NCBI GenBank assembly: GCA_000787465.1
Contig: JSYX01000070.1
Span: 23,364-87,363 of the forward strand
Reading direction: 5' to 3'
DNA from: Thermomucor indicae-seudaticae
Lineage: Eukaryota; Mucoromycota; Mucoromycetes; Mucorales; Lichtheimiaceae
Length of the DNA stretch: 64,000 nucleotides
The position numbers and the translations under genes are program-made. This document shows positions 42,545-53,406 of this stretch, one piece after another (positions within the stretch are counted from its first letter, which is position 1; the number at the start of each line of letters is the position of its first letter). The notes beneath the pieces are model-generated. The model was not told the origin of the DNA. It did no database searches and worked only from the letters and a program-made list of their open reading frames with translations.

Positions 42545-43593
42545 ATGGCGTCACCTCTTGATCATGGCATGCGAACTGAGAGCGAGAAACGAAAATGGGA
42601 CCAGGTTGATTTTGCAGAAGGTTCTTTACCTTCTTCAAAGCTTATACGTATGTGACGCTTGTCATCGTTCTTATCATGTCAACTAAGAGGATGATCAATA
42701 GACATGAACAGCGAGGATCGCACAGCTACGACAGGTGACTGAAAAGCTTATTTCGAAAGTGGGAAAAGTTTCACTCATGTTCCCGTTGATGTGTTGAAAA
42801 GCTTCATCAACCACGGTGCGATCTCGAGGGTCATCCGAAGGCTCGACGGACGGCAGTAGTCAGGTAGGTACCATTAAGAGGGGGGCGCCACAACATTATT
42901 CTCATTTACGCAAAGACACAGTTATCAGCAGCACAGCGGCGCAAGGAACAGAACCGGGCAGCACAACGAGCATTCAGAGAACGTAAAGAGCGCTATGTGA
43001 AAGAGCTGGAGGAAAAGATAAAGACGATGCAGGAGCAGCACGCCAAAGACTCTCAGAGGCTTCAGAAAGAGAACGAGGAGCTGCGTGCGCTGGTGAAGCA
43101 GATGGAATCGGAAATCTATACGCTCAAAGGCGCCTCGATGGCTTTTGATGTTGCGATGAAAAAGCTCCGTGAAGCTAGCGTTGAGCTACCATCTCTATTA
43201 CGTGATTCTCCTTCACCCAGTCACCAATCCGTGGTCGACAGTATACATCACGACGACTGCCTTACTAGCGTCGGTAGTAACGCAAGTCCAAGTAGTAGTC
43301 GCAGCAGCTTGTGTGAGCTGGCAGCAGCAGCTGCTGAGAACGAGGAATTTGCAGAGAGCAAAGTGGAGCGGTTTGATTATACACCGGATCCGGTCGTTTA
43401 TACGAACGTCAAACTCATACCGTGCTCTCAGGTGTGGGATCATTTGAGCGAGCATCCAAAGTTTGACGAGCTTGATCTCGACTTGCTGTGCGAGGAGATG
43501 AAGAAGAAAGCCAAATGCTCAGGATCTGGAGCTGTCATTGAGGAGCATGTACTAGAGGACCTTGTTCGCAGACTGACCGAGCACAAGGCATAG
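42545..43593 (+). CDS. Pap1/Yap1-like bZIP transcription factor
   Basis: Four exons (42545-42647, 42702-42734, 42802-42863, 42916-43593) give 291 residues. The basic region QRRKEQNRAAQRAFRERKER with the NRAAQRAFRERK signature is typical of the fungal AP-1 (Yap1/Pap1) group, and a leucine zipper follows (about 85-125). The C-terminus holds a cysteine-rich domain with PCSQVWDHLSEHPKFDELD, a second Cys in LDLLCEEM and a third in KAKCSGSG. This is the redox-sensing c-CRD and Crm1 export region of Yap1/Pap1. Such factors enter the nucleus when the cysteines are oxidised and turn on antioxidant and drug-efflux genes. The N-terminal CRD is weak, so the peroxide relay may differ. Confidence 0.88.
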
Positions 43594-44134
43594 TTTCTGC
43601 TCTCCCCCCCTTCCTCCTCCAGATATTCTCCCAGCCGCCGCTCACCGCCTCCATCATTCTGTTTCTTATCAATCACTTTTGTCATTCTCGTCTTTCGCAT
43701 TGTCTGCTGAGTATTATGTATATTTATTGCATCAGTTCCACCAACTTCAAGCGCTATAAAAGCAAAGAAAACTTTGGTCCTTATCGACACGGGAATAATG
43801 AAAGGAGCTTTACCGGGATGTGCAAATGGCAGCTTGCCACAGACAATGACAAGTTCTCGTATCAATATTAAAAGCTGGCATAAGAAGTAATATCCAAGCT
43901 CACTGCTGCCGCTTTCATTCGGATTGTAGGCCCCCTTCAAAGCAGACTGGTCTACGAAAATGGCAAACAAGCGCATTCACAACACGGAGTACCGACTTTC
44001 TCACACTCTAACTGAACACAAGACCTCTTTTCAAAGTATATTTTACTTGATGTATAATACAAATCATTATGAACACTTGGTATAATAGCGCATTTACTAA
44101 ACATGAGATTACTGAATTTGTTTGTCTTTCGGCT
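43594..44134. other. Convergent spacer after bZIP and DHHC genes
   Basis: Contains the 3' ends of two convergent genes. Minus-strand frames here (to 43976) are shadows or non-coding. A C-run and CT-rich stretch follow the bZIP stop. Confidence 0.35.
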
Positions 44135-45728
44135 TTATATATCTTTGACGTCTTCCAAATCCTGTACCTCATGCTGCATTTGAAGGTGCTCTTGCTGTCT
44201 TGATTTTGGCAAGAGATAGAACGCTTCGCATTTCTCAAACACACGTCCATTGCCCTATACATAGTGAACATCAGAAAGGCCAGACACCCTCGAACAACTT
44301 TATCGTTTCCTTTACCCGAGGTGGAATGGGTATAGGGAACAAGATCGTGTACCACGGACTAAAGAGATGCAGGTCAGCCAGCGGTAAGCGTAACCTTCAA
44401 GAACACTACTTACAATTGCTCACAGACATTGAAAAACCGTCGCAGATTTTCCTTGAAGCCAAAGTCATACATGTTGACAAATACCTAAAAGACCTGTCAG
44501 TATCATCTTGTTTCCTCTGCCTGTGCATATGCCTAACCTCGCCTTGCCGTTTACAGAGCCGCTTATCGTAATAGTTATTGTAAAATTCGACGGTTGTCTG
44601 TGCCGTGAGGATCTTGGGGCACACACACCTCTGTTATCATACTGGTAAAACTCTCTCTCTATCCTCCAACTTACCAAATAGTAATGCCACAAACACAGAC
44701 CGCCTTTTTCCCCTTGTCATTAGATGCAGTCGAGAAGAAAAAGGCTGAACTAGTGTTTACCTATAGCGATACCCATACATATGGCAAGGATCATTGAAAA
44801 TGCCATGAGCGGTCGAGGGAAATAGTAGGGCCACTTTTTGAATATATATATACATGAGTTTTCCCTTGTGATCCAAAAGCCATCTTCATGTATACTCACA
44901 TCACTATGCACGAGATCCAGCGAGATGATAAAAGGTCGCCAGCCATAGGCAATGAAATAGGTCGCTGACAGCACGAGGTATGTCATGAAGAGAACAAAGT
45001 ATCGGTGATTAAAGTGTCCAACGCAATTGTGGATCCACGGGCCTAAATCGGTCCTTGATGTCAATAACTGCTTTTGTCGAGGGAATAAAGTGTTCTTTCA
45101 GTGCTCTCACAGTGATGATCGAATCTCATGATGCATTCATTGCAAACGCTACAATGATGGGCGCGTTCAGGTTTTGGAAGGTGACCTGGGGAGGTTTGGG
45201 GAAGGTTATTTCGTTAGAGCAAATTGGTATTGCTGGAGTCATCCATGATCCCACTTGCATTTCTTGCATGTCTTTGGAAATTCAGCTTGTTCTTCTTCCA
45301 TGTCCAGCAACACTTGCCGCATCGATGTATCCTTTTGGTGGTGAGGGAACCGCTCGGGTTAATTCCAGTTATGAGACACAAAGATTCGTTTTGATATTTA
45401 CGTCAGGTGAAGAAGAAGAAGAGGAGGATGTGGACGATGACGGTTCAGGATTATTATGAGCTCTCGCAGCGTAAAGCGAGGCCATGCTTCCGGGGTGTGT
45501 TTTGATTGCCATGTAGTAATGAAAGTGGATGCAATACACCATGTAGACCGTGAACACAAACGTTGCAATAATGTAGAGTTTTCCGAAAAAGCCGGCATCG
45601 GTCCAATGGTGCGAGTACGGAAAGACGACCAAATAAAAAGCCAGTGTACTCATGTCAATGAGTATCACTGCAATGGCGATGAACAGCGGCCCTGCCTTGT
45701 CGATAGCCCTATCTACCAGTTTCGCCAT
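44135..45728 (-). CDS. DHHC-type protein S-palmitoyltransferase
   Basis: Ten exons (45728-45402, 45331-45259, 45185-45111, 45042-44900, 44833-44761, 44703-44675, 44612-44538, 44484-44414, 44358-44316, 44254-44135) give 342 residues. Two N-terminal spans precede the DHHC-cysteine-rich domain: [20 protein letters not shown], then [20 protein letters not shown]. Later come two more spans, the TTVEF (TTxE) motif and an [17 protein letters not shown] block. The family moves palmitate from palmitoyl-CoA to cysteines of membrane proteins through the DHHC cysteine. The codon for the fourth ligand-type Cys of the first CxxC pair is split by a GC-AG intron (45258-45186). All expected catalytic and zinc residues are present. 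The exact start (45728) is chosen as the first Met before TM1. Confidence 0.92.
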
Positions 45729-46454
45729 GAGCGATCTTGTGTGTGTGCAAAGACTGCTTGAAATCAAACACCACCAGCCCAGCCCAGCAACTCCAGAAAT
45801 TCGGGTTCCGCAGATGCTTGGCATCACCAAGGCCACCATCATGGTGAAAGACGGGGACCAAAAAGAGTATGTCGGCGGGCCAGCGCGCCTGGAATCGATC
45901 TTGTAATGCGTTCAAGAACCTTGTCCATGGCACAAAAGGAAATCGAGCAGACAGCAACGATCAACCCCTCCCCCGTTTCCCCTTGTAAAAAGACAGGAAA
46001 AGCCCAATCTTACTGCGTCCTTCCGCCACCCTGCGACTACCTGCTCATGATTTCTCCACAAAGCCATGTATTTTCAATGATCGATGAGCAGCAACGGAGA
46101 CGATATGCCCTTGCTGTGGGCGTGAAAAATTAGAAGCTTGATTCCTGGGGAAGGTTCCTGGACCGATCCAAATTCGGGAGTCTATCAGACCAGTGTGCCC
46201 AGAACGGGGTACGAATCGATGGACCAGCAAGAACATTTGCAAAACGGCTCTAAAAAAATAGCACGAGTTTGCAAAAGGTGCAAAAAATAACAACACAACG
46301 ACCGTTTATAAAAGAAGCAAGGATCAGGTTTTTTTAAAGAGTTTAAACTAGACGCTCCTTCATCCTCTAACCTCCATCTCTCTCTCTCTCTCACGCACCC
46401 TCTCTCTCTCGCTCTTTCTCTCTATCCCTTGACCTTTCCTTCTTCTTCTTCATA
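45729..46454. other. Divergent spacer between DHHC and secreted-protein genes
   Basis: Short minus-strand frames upstream of 45728 (to 45957) could be a 5' exon of the DHHC gene but show no family similarity. A TATAAAA lies at 46307-46313 and a long CT-rich tract (about 46360-46440) precedes the secreted-protein ATG. Confidence 0.4.
46307..46313 (+). promoter_or_regulatory. TATA box of secreted-protein gene
   Basis: TATAAAA 142 bp upstream of the ATG at 46455, followed by an approximately 80-bp CT-rich tract, a layout typical of strongly expressed fungal genes. Confidence 0.5.
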
Positions 46455-47819
46455 ATGCGTTTCATTGGCTTGGCTCTATTGGCCGCGACAGGACTGGCTG
46501 CAGCTCAACAAACCGCCAGTCCACCACCACAAACCGCTAGTCCACCACCTCCACCTACGGTTCCTCCTCAAGTCGTTATCCATGGCCAAAACGCCTTCTG
46601 TCTCTTCTTACCGCCACAGCCAGGCCTTGAGATCGCACCCTACGAAGACAATGGTATCCCGTTCTGCACGGATCCTTCTCTGTCTCCCAATTCCAAAAAG
46701 TTTCCTGATGGTAAGATCCGTACTCCTGGGAACTATTATTAAATTTGTAACCATGGACAACTAGGCTTTATCACTGTTGCTCATTACTTGAACTCGGGTT
46801 CCTATGAGCAAGTGACGGGCTACATTGATCGCACCAAATACATGCTTCAGGACACCGACGGCGGCGGTCAATACGACAACCACGGCAACGGCAAGCCCAC
46901 AGGCGCCATGTGCAATGGTTACCCCTACTTTGTCAGCATGATCGAACCTGCTGAGAATCGCTTCTGCATTCGCTGCTGTGTGAACAAGGTAAAACAAAGA
47001 AAATTTGCTCATAGAGTAGTATGATGTTGGTGCTTACGATAGACATAGGCTGATTGCCCGACTGGACGGTCTCAGTACGGATGTCTGCGCGTCGTTCCAG
47101 GCGACTATAACATGACGCAAACGGACCCTAGTCCTGCTGAACCACCCTCGTCGTCTGCACCCGTGCCAGTTTCACAACCACCTTCGCAGAGCTCCTCTCC
47201 CGCTCAACAACCATCTTCGTCCCCAGCTGCCGCTTCTCCCTCTTCTCAGCCCTCTGCTCAAGCTTCTTCTGCTCCGCAAGCACAGCCTTCGTCTCAGGCC
47301 GCTCAACCAGCACAGCCATCGGCTCCCGCTCAACCAGCACAGTCGTCTGCTCCTGCCCAGCCAGCACAACCCTCTGCCCAAGCTGCTGTTCCTTCTCAGG
47401 CTCAAGCACAGCCCTCTGCTCAAGCTGCTCCTGCACAATCCTCTGCACCTGCACAACAACAACCGGCTGCTCCTGCTCCTACGCAGCAAGCTGCTGCCTT
47501 TGTCGAGGAACCCGTGTCGGTCGCTCCCAAACAGGGCCAGACATCTTCTTCGGCTGCCAGTACCACGACTCAGGAACCCGCAAGACTGATCGACGGCCTC
47601 CGCACGGTCACCCAGGCTCTGGCGACACAACTTGCCAACCAAGCCCCGCTGGACGAGATCAAGGCCCAGTGGACCAACACGCTCAGCAAGTTCGCTACCC
47701 AATTCAAGGATAGCGCAAACGACCTTGGCCAACTCCAGAAGATCACGTCGGACTTTACGACTTACCAAGAATGGCAGCAGCTCTTGGCAGTCCTCAAGGA
47801 GCAGACTCAGAACAAGTAG
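46455..47819 (+). CDS. Secreted cell-surface protein with Ser/Ala/Pro/Gln-rich stalk
   Basis: Three exons (46455-46710, 46765-46988, 47049-47819) give 416 residues. A signal peptide (MRFIGLALLAATGLAAA) is followed by a short TASPPP repeat. A cysteine-containing domain (about 45-200) then follows, with GQNAFCLFLPP, GFITVAHYLNSGSYEQVTGY, GGGQYDNHGNGKPTGAMCNG, ENRFCIRCCVNKADCPTG and GCLRVVPGDY. This domain recurs in secreted proteins of many fungi and has no known activity. A roughly 130-residue low-complexity stalk (PAQPSAPAQPAQSSAPAQ type) is probably O-glycosylated. The last 80 residues form a helical segment without a GPI signal. A wall or extracellular-matrix role is inferred. Confidence 0.82.
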
Positions 47820-48222
47820 ATGATAAAAACCTATAATGATGTAGTTTTATTGATTGTGTGTTTTGGTAATAAAACTTGCGTGGTAAGACTAAAAATCCTC
47901 CTATTTCAAGGAAAAGAGAAGTTTTTTGACTCTTTCACATGCGTCGATCCCCAAAGAAAAAACTCAGCCCCATTAACAGAAACTTTAAAGAATAGCGCGT
48001 GGCACCGACCAAGTGCAAGGGTTTTACAATACTTCCTGATTTGGAAAATGGATAGTTGCTGTGAGCACTGACACCTCGTGCACGTCGTCGCTGTCCTACT
48101 ATTAGTGCTGATATAGCTCTTCCATGTAACAACAACTCTTTATAATAACAATCGTTTATGATAAAATACAGACATATAATAAAGTTACATTGCTTTGGTA
48201 CGCCATAGACGCAGGACTATAG
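47820..48222. other. Convergent spacer, 3' ends of two genes
   Basis: An AATAAAA signal at 47867-47873 fits the 3' end of the secreted-protein gene. AT-rich sequence near 48160-48185 fits the 3' end of the glucanase gene. No other gene seen. Confidence 0.45.
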
Positions 48223-49858
48223 TTAGGTGGGTGTCGCTGCTAAAGTGGAGGAGGAGGAGGTGGTCTGATTGCTACACGAGTACATTCTTTGGTCAACGCG
48301 GGGCGGAACCCAGCCTTGTTCCCAGCCAAGAAGATAGTCCCAGTGAGGATTGATGTGGTCCTCCGTCTTGTAAGTCCAAAAGAACCAGCCGATACTGCTG
48401 GATTCAAAGGCATCCATTTGATGCTCGATAAACGATCGCAGAAACCCCTTGTACTCATCTGTCCAGTGTCTCCAGTCTTCCACCAAAGTGCAGTTGGTGC
48501 AGGTAGGACAGACGGGCTTTCTCCTCGACTCCTCCTGGCCCGCCTCCTGATACGTGCCTTCGTAACGCGTGCCGAGTCCAACTCCGTTCAGGTACTTGCC
48601 GCAATCATTCGTGGCCATCGAAAACTCGCCCACCATGGTTGGCGCAGCGGCTTGCATGGATTGTCGCAGCATCTTGGCCCATTCCAGGCATGGAAACGCA
48701 GCTTGCTTGTCGCGGGGCATGCGCACCAGGTCATCGTCAAATATCAAGTACATGTGTGCTTCTATTATTACCGCGCTTTGTGTGTTAATATGGGAGAAAG
48801 AACGTGGGATAAAGTTGGACCTTACCTAGAAAGATACGTTCGTAGTGCTGATCGAAAAACCCGTTCCAAGAATCAAGTCCAAGGAATCCGTCATGGTACG
48901 TCAGGTAACTCGGTCCTCCACCAGCTTGTCGAATCGTATCATAGCTGGTGCGATACCAGTCCTTGACCCTTTCGGTCTTGATGCGATAAATGGCCGGTTC
49001 GTTAATGACACCAAATATGGGCACCACGTTGCGCCACTCGGGTTGGCTAAAGAATTGGGTCATGTTCTTGACAATGGCCAGCGTACGGTTCCCATTCGCG
49101 TCGCCGTTGGTCCCGTTCAGCCAGCCTACCGTGCCGTACCTGCCAGAGTGGTTCCATCCGTTCTGAGAGCCCGGTGCCGTGTGAAGCTCGACCATGACGC
49201 GCAGGCCGTACTTGCGTGCCCACTGGATGCCTTTCAGCAGGTACTCCCATGAGAGTCGCGGCACGTAGGGTTCTTCGTCCACCACCTCGATCGCCCAATG
49301 GCCCGTTGGGATACGCACATGGTCAAAGCCCAGCGACGCAATACGCTTAAAATCGTCCTCGGTGATAAATGTCTCGTAGTGGTGTTGCAACTGGCGCCGT
49401 GCTTCCTCCGGTCCTAGAGCCTTGCACAACGTCCACTCGTCGATCACGTTGGCTTCCGCTGGAAACTGGTCAAAAAGACTGGGCGTAATAAATGGTTCAA
49501 TCACGAGCCAGCCGCCCAGATTGATGCCGCGAATAGGTTGCTGTCCATACGGAAAGGGCTCTGAGATAGGTGGTGTGTGAGGGTTCGGTCGGACGCTCTC
49601 GTCACCAACGGATGGACTGGGCAGAGCGGATGGATTGTTCTCCGGCGGCGTTGTGGTTGCTACTTGCTGATGCCGGGAAACAGCATATAAAGCACTGGGA
49701 GGAATAACAGCAATGGCGATCACTGCCACCAATGCAATGATCACACGTTTTCGGTTCCGCGCCCACCATCCGCGTTGGCTACTTGGCTTTTCAACTGTAT
49801 CTGTATGAGACTATCAGTAAAATTGTGCAAAAACTTGTCATAGTTTCTTACCGTCCAT
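48223..49858 (-). CDS. Glucan 1,3-beta-glucosidase, GH5 (exo-beta-1,3-glucanase D type)
   Basis: Three exons (49858-49852, 49800-48826, 48761-48223) encode 506 residues; the first exon is only 7 nt. A short basic N-terminus and one membrane span (residues about 20-40, RVIIALVAVIAIAVIPPSAL) predict a type II membrane anchor, as in fungal ExgD. The GH5_9 catalytic domain has RGINLGGWLVIEPFITPS, FDHVRIPTGHWAIE, LRVMVELHTAPGSQNGWNHS, the acid/base Glu in FGVINEPAI and the nucleophile Glu in MVGEFSMATNDCGKYLNG, and GWFFWTYKTE. It trims beta-1,3-glucan in the wall. Both introns are GT-AG. A Ser/Thr tail follows the domain. Confidence 0.94.
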
Positions 49859-50392
49859 TTGCAGACTCGAAAGTGGAAAAAGTACACAAACATTTTGATG
49901 ACTTACTGTCGCTCTATATATTGGAAAAAATGAAATATTCCTCGTGGAGAAATATTCAGCGAGATGAAACAAACAAAACAATAGTCTCTTGAGATCATTA
50001 TTTGGTTATACTGCCGGCAAGTGAAACTATGGTCCGTCAACAATTTTGAGGAGAACGTTGAGGTTGTGCCAAACCGCTTGACCGCGTTCCCTTAACTAAG
50101 ATCCCAGAAAGGGAGTGTAAAAATACGCGATCTTTTAAAAAGCTTTACGTTTTAGTAGTTTTACAATGACACTTTGTGGGCATGACAATATTGGATTCAC
50201 GGAGTACAGGTTCAAGTTTCAGTCACGCTCGCCGCTTTTCCATTCCGTTTCAGAGAGTGCAGCCTTGGGCGCCTCTTTGACTTTTGTATGTGCGAGCAGG
50301 TAGTGTAAGGTCTGTTGGTCCGGGAAATCTTTGCACCTTCTTTGTTTCAAGACTGAAGCTGATTCAAGGTCGCTCCTGCGCAAATCAGAATT
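49859..50392. other. Upstream of the glucanase gene; no gene seen
   Basis: No open frame worth reporting. A CTATATATTGG-type TATA element lies near 49914-49920 on either strand. Confidence 0.35.
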
Positions 50393-50680
50393 CTATCTTC
50401 CGTTAGTGGGTTGGGCAAGCCATATAGGAGGTTTTCTTCTTAGAGCAATTTCTCTTATTATATTAGCATATTTACTCTTCTTTGCATCTTTGAGTTTTGC
50501 TAATCTTTCTGCGTATTCTTCTAAGCCTAACGCTTTCAGTTCGTTGATCAAATTATTAAGCTTCCTTTTTCTTTTTCTTTTTCTGCCGACAACATCCCAT
50601 GCTAGTGCTTCTTCCCCACCGGCAATCAATTGCTGCGCCTTGTTCGCAAATTGCGGAAGTTATATATTTTCAGCGATTCC
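50393..50680 (-). CDS. Possible small lysine-rich protein (unknown)
   Basis: A minus-strand frame from about 50680 reads AQFANKAQQLIAGGEEALAW and continues with a KRKRKRK cluster and a helical KLNNLINELKALGLEEYAER segment, to a TGA at 50393. The nearest ATG upstream (50692) is in another frame (MATEFQESLKIYNF), and no intron reconciles the two; a one-base slip would. It may be a recent pseudogene or need a missed intron. It lies directly downstream of the broken nucleoplasmin-like copy C on the same strand. Confidence 0.3.
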
Positions 50681-50833
50681 TGAAACTCGGTTGCCATAGA
50701 CGGGATGTCACTGCACAACGATCACCTTTTGCCAAAGCGTAGGTGATCCGTTTCGCGCGCGGCGACTGTACAAGAAATAGTTACCCATTGAGTATAAACA
50801 TGGTCTAGAGTGTGTCAGCTTTTACTTACGCTT

Positions 50834-51510
50834 ACCCTGGCAAAGACTGTACTACATCATCGTTTACCAGCGTACTCTCGTCCCATCTTAACTTTTTGGG
50901 CGTCGACTCCGAGAGTTGTTCGTCATCATCTCCATCTCTTTTCCGCTTCTTTAGGCTCTGGCACGTTTCTTGGCACGGTTCCCTCTTTATTTGTCCTGTT
51001 GGATGGATCGATTTAGTTCACTGCACGTAAGGAAACACGGGTCTGACTTACTCATAACTTGGCGCGCCTTCTTCATCTTCTCCTCCTTTCCGCTATTCAG
51101 CAAGCTATTGATAATGCCTGTGATGATATTATCACTTTTACAACAAGAAAGTCAGTAACACTCGTTCTTTCTTTTTGGCATCATAAGCGTATCTATATTA
51201 AACTTACCTCAGCAGGGCGATCTTCGTCGTCACTTTCTTCTTCACGCAGATTCACGTTATCGACCGGCAGCCGCCTGTCACACCCACCCCAAAATGGGCC
51301 AACCGAAATCCACCCAGAAAACAGTTGTCAGAAAGGTCGCGAAACCGTGTGCGTCGCGGAACCAACAGTGGTTGGTTATCATCACGAAAGTTATCTGACT
51401 CTGTGATGTTGTTGATATCCTCGTCGTCATCATCAAAAAAGCCGTGCGCTGCCGCTCGCGACGGAGGTTTCGTCATCCTCGTAGAAGAACCTATCGGTCC
51501 TGCGGAGAAC
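50834..51510 (-). pseudogene. Nucleoplasmin-like pseudogene, copy C (5'-truncated)
   Basis: On the minus strand the last exons of copies A/B are recognisable. LPVLRRTDRFFYEDD (near 51500), then in another frame the acidic tract with RDLSDNCFLGGFRLAHFG, then after a one-base deletion DNVNLREEESDDEDR and a GTAAGT donor. Exon 6 (51134-51052, 83 nt as in A and B) and exon 7 (from 50995) follow with intact splice sites. The TGA that ends A and B has become TGG, and the frame runs about 14 codons further to a TAA near 50834. The whole nucleoplasmin-like domain is missing, replaced by transposon-like sequence, so the copy is dead. Confidence 0.75.
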
Positions 51511-52770
51511 GGGCAGCACTTGCTGGACAACATCGTCTTCCGAATGGACAAGCAGGTGTAATTTTGCCTTCGCCATGAAGGACGAGTCAAATTCCTTGAC
51601 AGCTTCAAGGTATCTCTGCACGGTCTCATGGAGAAGCCAACGAAAAAGATTGACATCATCGACGGCTTCCATGTAACATAGGGAGCAGTGATTCATATAC
51701 GCATAGCTCGATGAACAGCTACACGCGTCGCAGCAAGTCGGTCTCGGATTGGTCTGTCAAAGGCATGTATTTGTAGTGATAAAGATCCGGTGCCTTGACG
51801 ACGATCTGATACACCCAGTAGCAGATCGGCTTCACGTGTGGGATGAAAGCTGCACTTTGCTTGATGCTCATGCAGCTCTTCGAAATCATGCTATTGCGGG
51901 TGCCTGTATCAGGATTGCGCTGCGCAAAATAACGTAGAAAAGGTACTTTACCATGTTTCTATATGAATAAAGGTGCTCGTTGAGCAAGGATGGTAGAGAC
52001 GGTAACTGGGGCAGTTTGTACTTCTTAACTTCCCTCTACTCTTCAGCCGTAAAGTACTCCTTCCGGTGGTCGTCAAGAAGGTCGAGGATTAAGGAACGGC
52101 AAGGGCTACATGTAAGAATTGAGAAGCAGGTTCATAACATTATAAAACCCAGAGTATCACTTACGACAAGCGCATAGATTTGGAACATAACTTTACAAAA
52201 TGTCATGTCCTCCTTTTTGAGATCTGCCTCGTTCAGCATATAGACGCCATGTAGACTATATTGCTTTGCACAATCTTACAGTGGATCCGAGCAATGGCAT
52301 CTCTGACGACGTCCAAGACGGTATAAAAGAGACGGGAAAACACATTTTGTCAGTCTTGACTTCTTTCTTTCCAAAGACCTTTGCATCGCATCGTTTCGCT
52401 GTTGTGGTGGTCCTGTTGCGGCCGGATCCGTCCGTGGCTTCGAATGAATCTCCAGCGCGATGACTACGTGGTGAGCCGATGGACATTCGATCAGTTAAAG
52501 CTATGGCACAGTGGCGGAAAGCGTCGACTGGTCCTCATGTCCTAGGGACTATCTTATTTGGACCTTTCGCCTCGTCAAGCCCTCTTGTATTTGCCGTCCT
52601 GTGCTGGCGGGTTGAAATCCCTTCGTCTGGAATGGACGATTCGTCATGCAGGGTGCCGCGTCATCACCGTTTTTTATGCTTTATTCCATGGCTGCGTGGA
52701 GGAAGGAGGCATCTCCACTCAAGGTCACAATATTCGAAGTGGCACTATATCAGGTGTTTTTTCTTAAAGG
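51511..52770 (-). mobile_element. Transposon-like debris
   Basis: Minus-strand pieces include YLEAVKEFDSSFMAKAKLHL-LVHSEDDV (51640-51540), YMLNEADLKKEDMTFCKVMF (near 52200) and others in shifting frames. The segment with K-KLHLLVHS-DD resembles transposase regions of large DNA transposons (KDZ/CMC type, KLH-L-H). There is no complete frame and I see no terminal repeats. It abuts the truncation point of nucleoplasmin-like copy C. Confidence 0.3.
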
Positions 52771-53406
52771 TAAATAGCTGTATCTGATCACGAGTACAAT
52801 AACCGCTTTTGCTTCACACTAATGATACCTAGTTTGCAACTGTTCAGGGAAAAAGCATTTAACTTTTCGACGGGCAAGTATCATTTGGAGGAGAGAACAA
52901 CGGAGGACAGAAAAGGGAAGGGGAGAGCCAAATCGAACCTCGAAGTATTAAACGAGTACCGGTAATTACGTTATTCTTTGCAATCACAACATAGAAATTG
53001 AAAATAGTCTTAGCAGCGACTTTAATGTGGCTGCGTACATAGATGAAGTCTCTGTGTGATTTCCGGTCCTGCCCCTGGTACCGTCTCCAGAGAGAGCAAT
53101 ACCGGCTTGGCAACTTAGACAAGAAGTTACGTAAATAGAAGAAGACGATGACCAGCTTTTGGGTCCACCGCGGTGATCACTATATCGAGCGGGCACTGTA
53201 TAGGGAATGGCTTGAAAATTGCGTCAAATGAAACTCATTCAATATGTAAGCAGCCTCAGTAACCTTTGAAAGACATGCTCTATCTATTGATTGATTGATT
53301 GATTTGTAGATTAACCTTGCTTTGTCTCGTTGTTGACTGAGTAAACTGTATATGTACAATATGCATGGAATATACACGGGACTTTGGTGTCCATTAAAGT
53401 ATAGAG
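52771..53406. other. Spacer, no gene seen
   Basis: No useful open frame. A (GATT)n run lies at about 53288-53303. Confidence 0.4.
53288..53303 (+). repeat. ATTG tetranucleotide run
   Basis: About four copies of ATTG/GATT in a row. A simple microsatellite in non-coding DNA. Confidence 0.6.

Noticed and set aside
47172..47768. A 198-codon minus-strand frame rich in Arg, Leu and Ser.
   Set aside because: Antisense to the Ser/Ala/Pro/Gln repeat of the secreted protein; low-complexity artefact.
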